A DNA stretch of 64,000 nt, from assembly GCF_001399675.1 (NCBI RefSeq), contig NZ_LJCO01000054.1, positions 37,305 to 101,304 on the forward strand, read 5' to 3'. Made by a program: the position numbers and the translations under genes. This DNA comes from Paenalicyclobacillus ferrooxydans. Lineage in GTDB: Bacteria; Bacillota; Bacilli; Alicyclobacillales; Alicyclobacillaceae. Shown here one piece after another: positions 63,135 through 64,000 of this stretch. The notes beneath the pieces are model-generated. The model was not told where the DNA came from. It made no database searches and was given only the letters and a program-made list of their open reading frames with translations. Each line of letters starts with the position of its first letter. Position 1 is the stretch's first letter.

Positions 63135-63412
63135 AGTTAAGCATCGTCAATGGCATTCTGTTATCTCCATTAACGATTTCGCACAACGGGAAAAGCATAA
63201 CGCTTGAGTCCGTGATTATTGACACAGGCTCGGCACATACATGGGTTAATTTGGACTCTGTCGAGAATGTTCTGGATGTAAGTCCTCAAGAGGGCGACCA
63301 TATTATCACCGCATTTGGAATTGGTGGACGTGATGTAGCCGACAGAAAGCGGATTGATCAGATACAATTCGCACCTTTCGAAGACTGGACTTCTTCGCCT
63401 GCTGTGAGATGA
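63131..63412 (+). pseudogene. Retropepsin-like aspartic protease, 3' end lost
   Basis: The N-terminal part has the aspartic protease motif IIDTGSAHTWV and AFGIGGRDVA, like clan AA retropepsin domains. From about 63372 the sequence is that of an IS110-type transposase in reverse, so the last residues (EDWTSSPAVR) are not native. About 80 native residues remain of perhaps 130, so activity is unlikely. Confidence 0.65.
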
Positions 63413-63674
63413 GCGGATTCACCACAATGTACACGTAGCTGTGTTCTTCAAGGAACCGTACCACCGGGACATGATAGTGTCCGGTTGATTCCAAGATCAC
63501 GGTTGGTTTCGCACCTGTCAGGGCTTCAACGCCCTCCAACACTTCACGGAACTTCTCAAAACCGTCGGTCGTATGGACGATGCTGAAGTGCCTGCGATGC
63601 GGTTTACCTTTATCCAGGAATACCTGACCTTCTGTTTCTCCCTTGGCAACATCCAGACCAACTACAGGATTCAT
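63372..63674 (-). pseudogene. IS110-family transposase, N-terminal fragment
   Basis: Starts at ATG 63674 after GGGAG. MNPVVGLDVAKGE carries the first catalytic Asp, and VILESTGHYHVPVVRFL the Glu. It ends at QQAKKSSLRKV, where the family continues KTD; here the frame runs into the aspartic-protease-like gene. The C-terminal Ser-containing transposase domain is missing. It is therefore a dead fragment left by deletion or recombination. The 200 bases beyond the start hold no other gene. Confidence 0.8.
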
Positions 63675-63871
63675 TGATTTACTCCCTTCACATGTACTTG
63701 CCGGAAAACCCCTATCCATCTTGCAGTACCATAGCTTCGCTTGTGATACGAGATCGATGTCCCAACCAGCCTCAATCATGCTTGTGCAAGTAGGGGCGGA
63801 CAGTTTAGCGCACGGGTTCGTGGACCCACGGGGGCGGACGTCTGACCCGGCTACCGCAGTAAACCTCTAAA

Positions 63872-64000
63872 GTAATCGGGTAAGAGGGGGTGACTAACCC
63901 CCGTCTTCCCACACCACCGTACGTACCGTTCGGTATACGGCGGTTCACGTTGTGGAACGAATTCCGTCATATCGTTCGACTAAGCTAACCAGTCCTCGGT
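63872..64000 (-). mobile_element. Group II intron, 3' end only (continues past the window)
   Basis: Read on the minus strand: GAACCGCCGTATACC, GAAC, GGTACGTACGGTGGT is a domain V hairpin with a two-base bulge (about 63912-63946). Domain VI then follows (GGGGGTTAGTCACCCCC) and the terminal ...TTACCCGATTAC. Its domain V differs from that of the intron at 54.8 kb, so it is another element. The rest, including any reverse transcriptase, lies beyond 64000. Confidence 0.8.

Noticed and set aside
63777..63810. A twelfth cassette repeat near the IS110 fragment (ATGCTTGTG, AGGGGC)
   Set aside because: It shares a few short words with copy 5, but the core and the 41-42 nt offset are missing.

Overview
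The window reads as the chromosome of a spore-forming member of the Bacillales, possibly Alicyclobacillaceae (an inference from gene content and order; no 16S rRNA is present). The evidence is a near-complete Firmicutes core: mreCD-minCD, spoIVFA/FB, rplU-prp-rpmA-spo0B-obg, a comG-type pseudopilus operon, yqhG/yqhH beside gcvT-gcvPA-gcvPB, aroQ-efp-spoIIIAA..AH, accBC, asp23-type genes, nusB-xseAB-ispA, dxs-tlyA-recN, and spoIVB-spo0A.

Core region, 1 to about 47.9 kb. Cell shape and division-site genes come first (mreC, cut by the left edge, mreD, minC, minD). Next are the SpoIVF intramembrane protease pair and the L21/L27 operon with the protease Prp, which trims L27. Spo0B and Obg follow, then the competence/type IV pseudopilus operon, aroK, a DnaI-like helicase loader, the YqhH helicase with YqhG, and the glycine cleavage P and T proteins. 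The eight-gene spoIIIA operon encodes the mother-cell half of the forespore feeding channel. The accBC-asp23-amaP-nusB-xseAB-ispA block leads into a roughly 600-nt gene-free stretch between ispA and a small membrane-protein gene just before dxs. By position, size and neighbour this is very probably an OLE RNA with its partner OapA. folD and argR, expected from B. subtilis gene order, are not in their usual places; a TsaD-like paralogue with a ferredoxin-NADP reductase, and an unknown membrane protein with an NAD kinase, occupy those positions. The core ends with spoIVB, a promoter region rich in 0A boxes, spo0A and a strong terminator.

Accessory region, about 48 to 64 kb. First come stress-type genes (a PfpI/DJ-1-like protein, an A/B-barrel protein, a short-chain dehydrogenase, a haemolysin-III-like protein) and gene debris (a thioredoxin remnant, an AAA ATPase remnant).

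From 52.2 to 62.8 kb the layout changes. One small gene (occasionally two) after another, all on the plus strand, is followed just after its stop codon by a degenerate element of the form ATGAATATTC - 31/32 nt - GGGCAG. I count eleven copies, nine with a 41-42 nt spacing and two less regular. The cargo includes DinB-like, alpha/beta hydrolase, two GNAT acetyltransferases, a winged-helix HTH_42 protein, a lipoprotein, zinc-ribbon and small membrane proteins, and unknowns. This resembles an integron-type cassette array, but the repeats do not match canonical attC and no integrase lies in the window. A complete group II intron sits 9 nt downstream of the GGGCAG of one repeat, and its reverse transcriptase carries an in-frame TGA. 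Several cargo genes carry apparent single-base frameshifts. The window ends with a truncated IS110-type transposase that interrupts an aspartic-protease-like gene, and the 3' end of a second group II intron on the minus strand.
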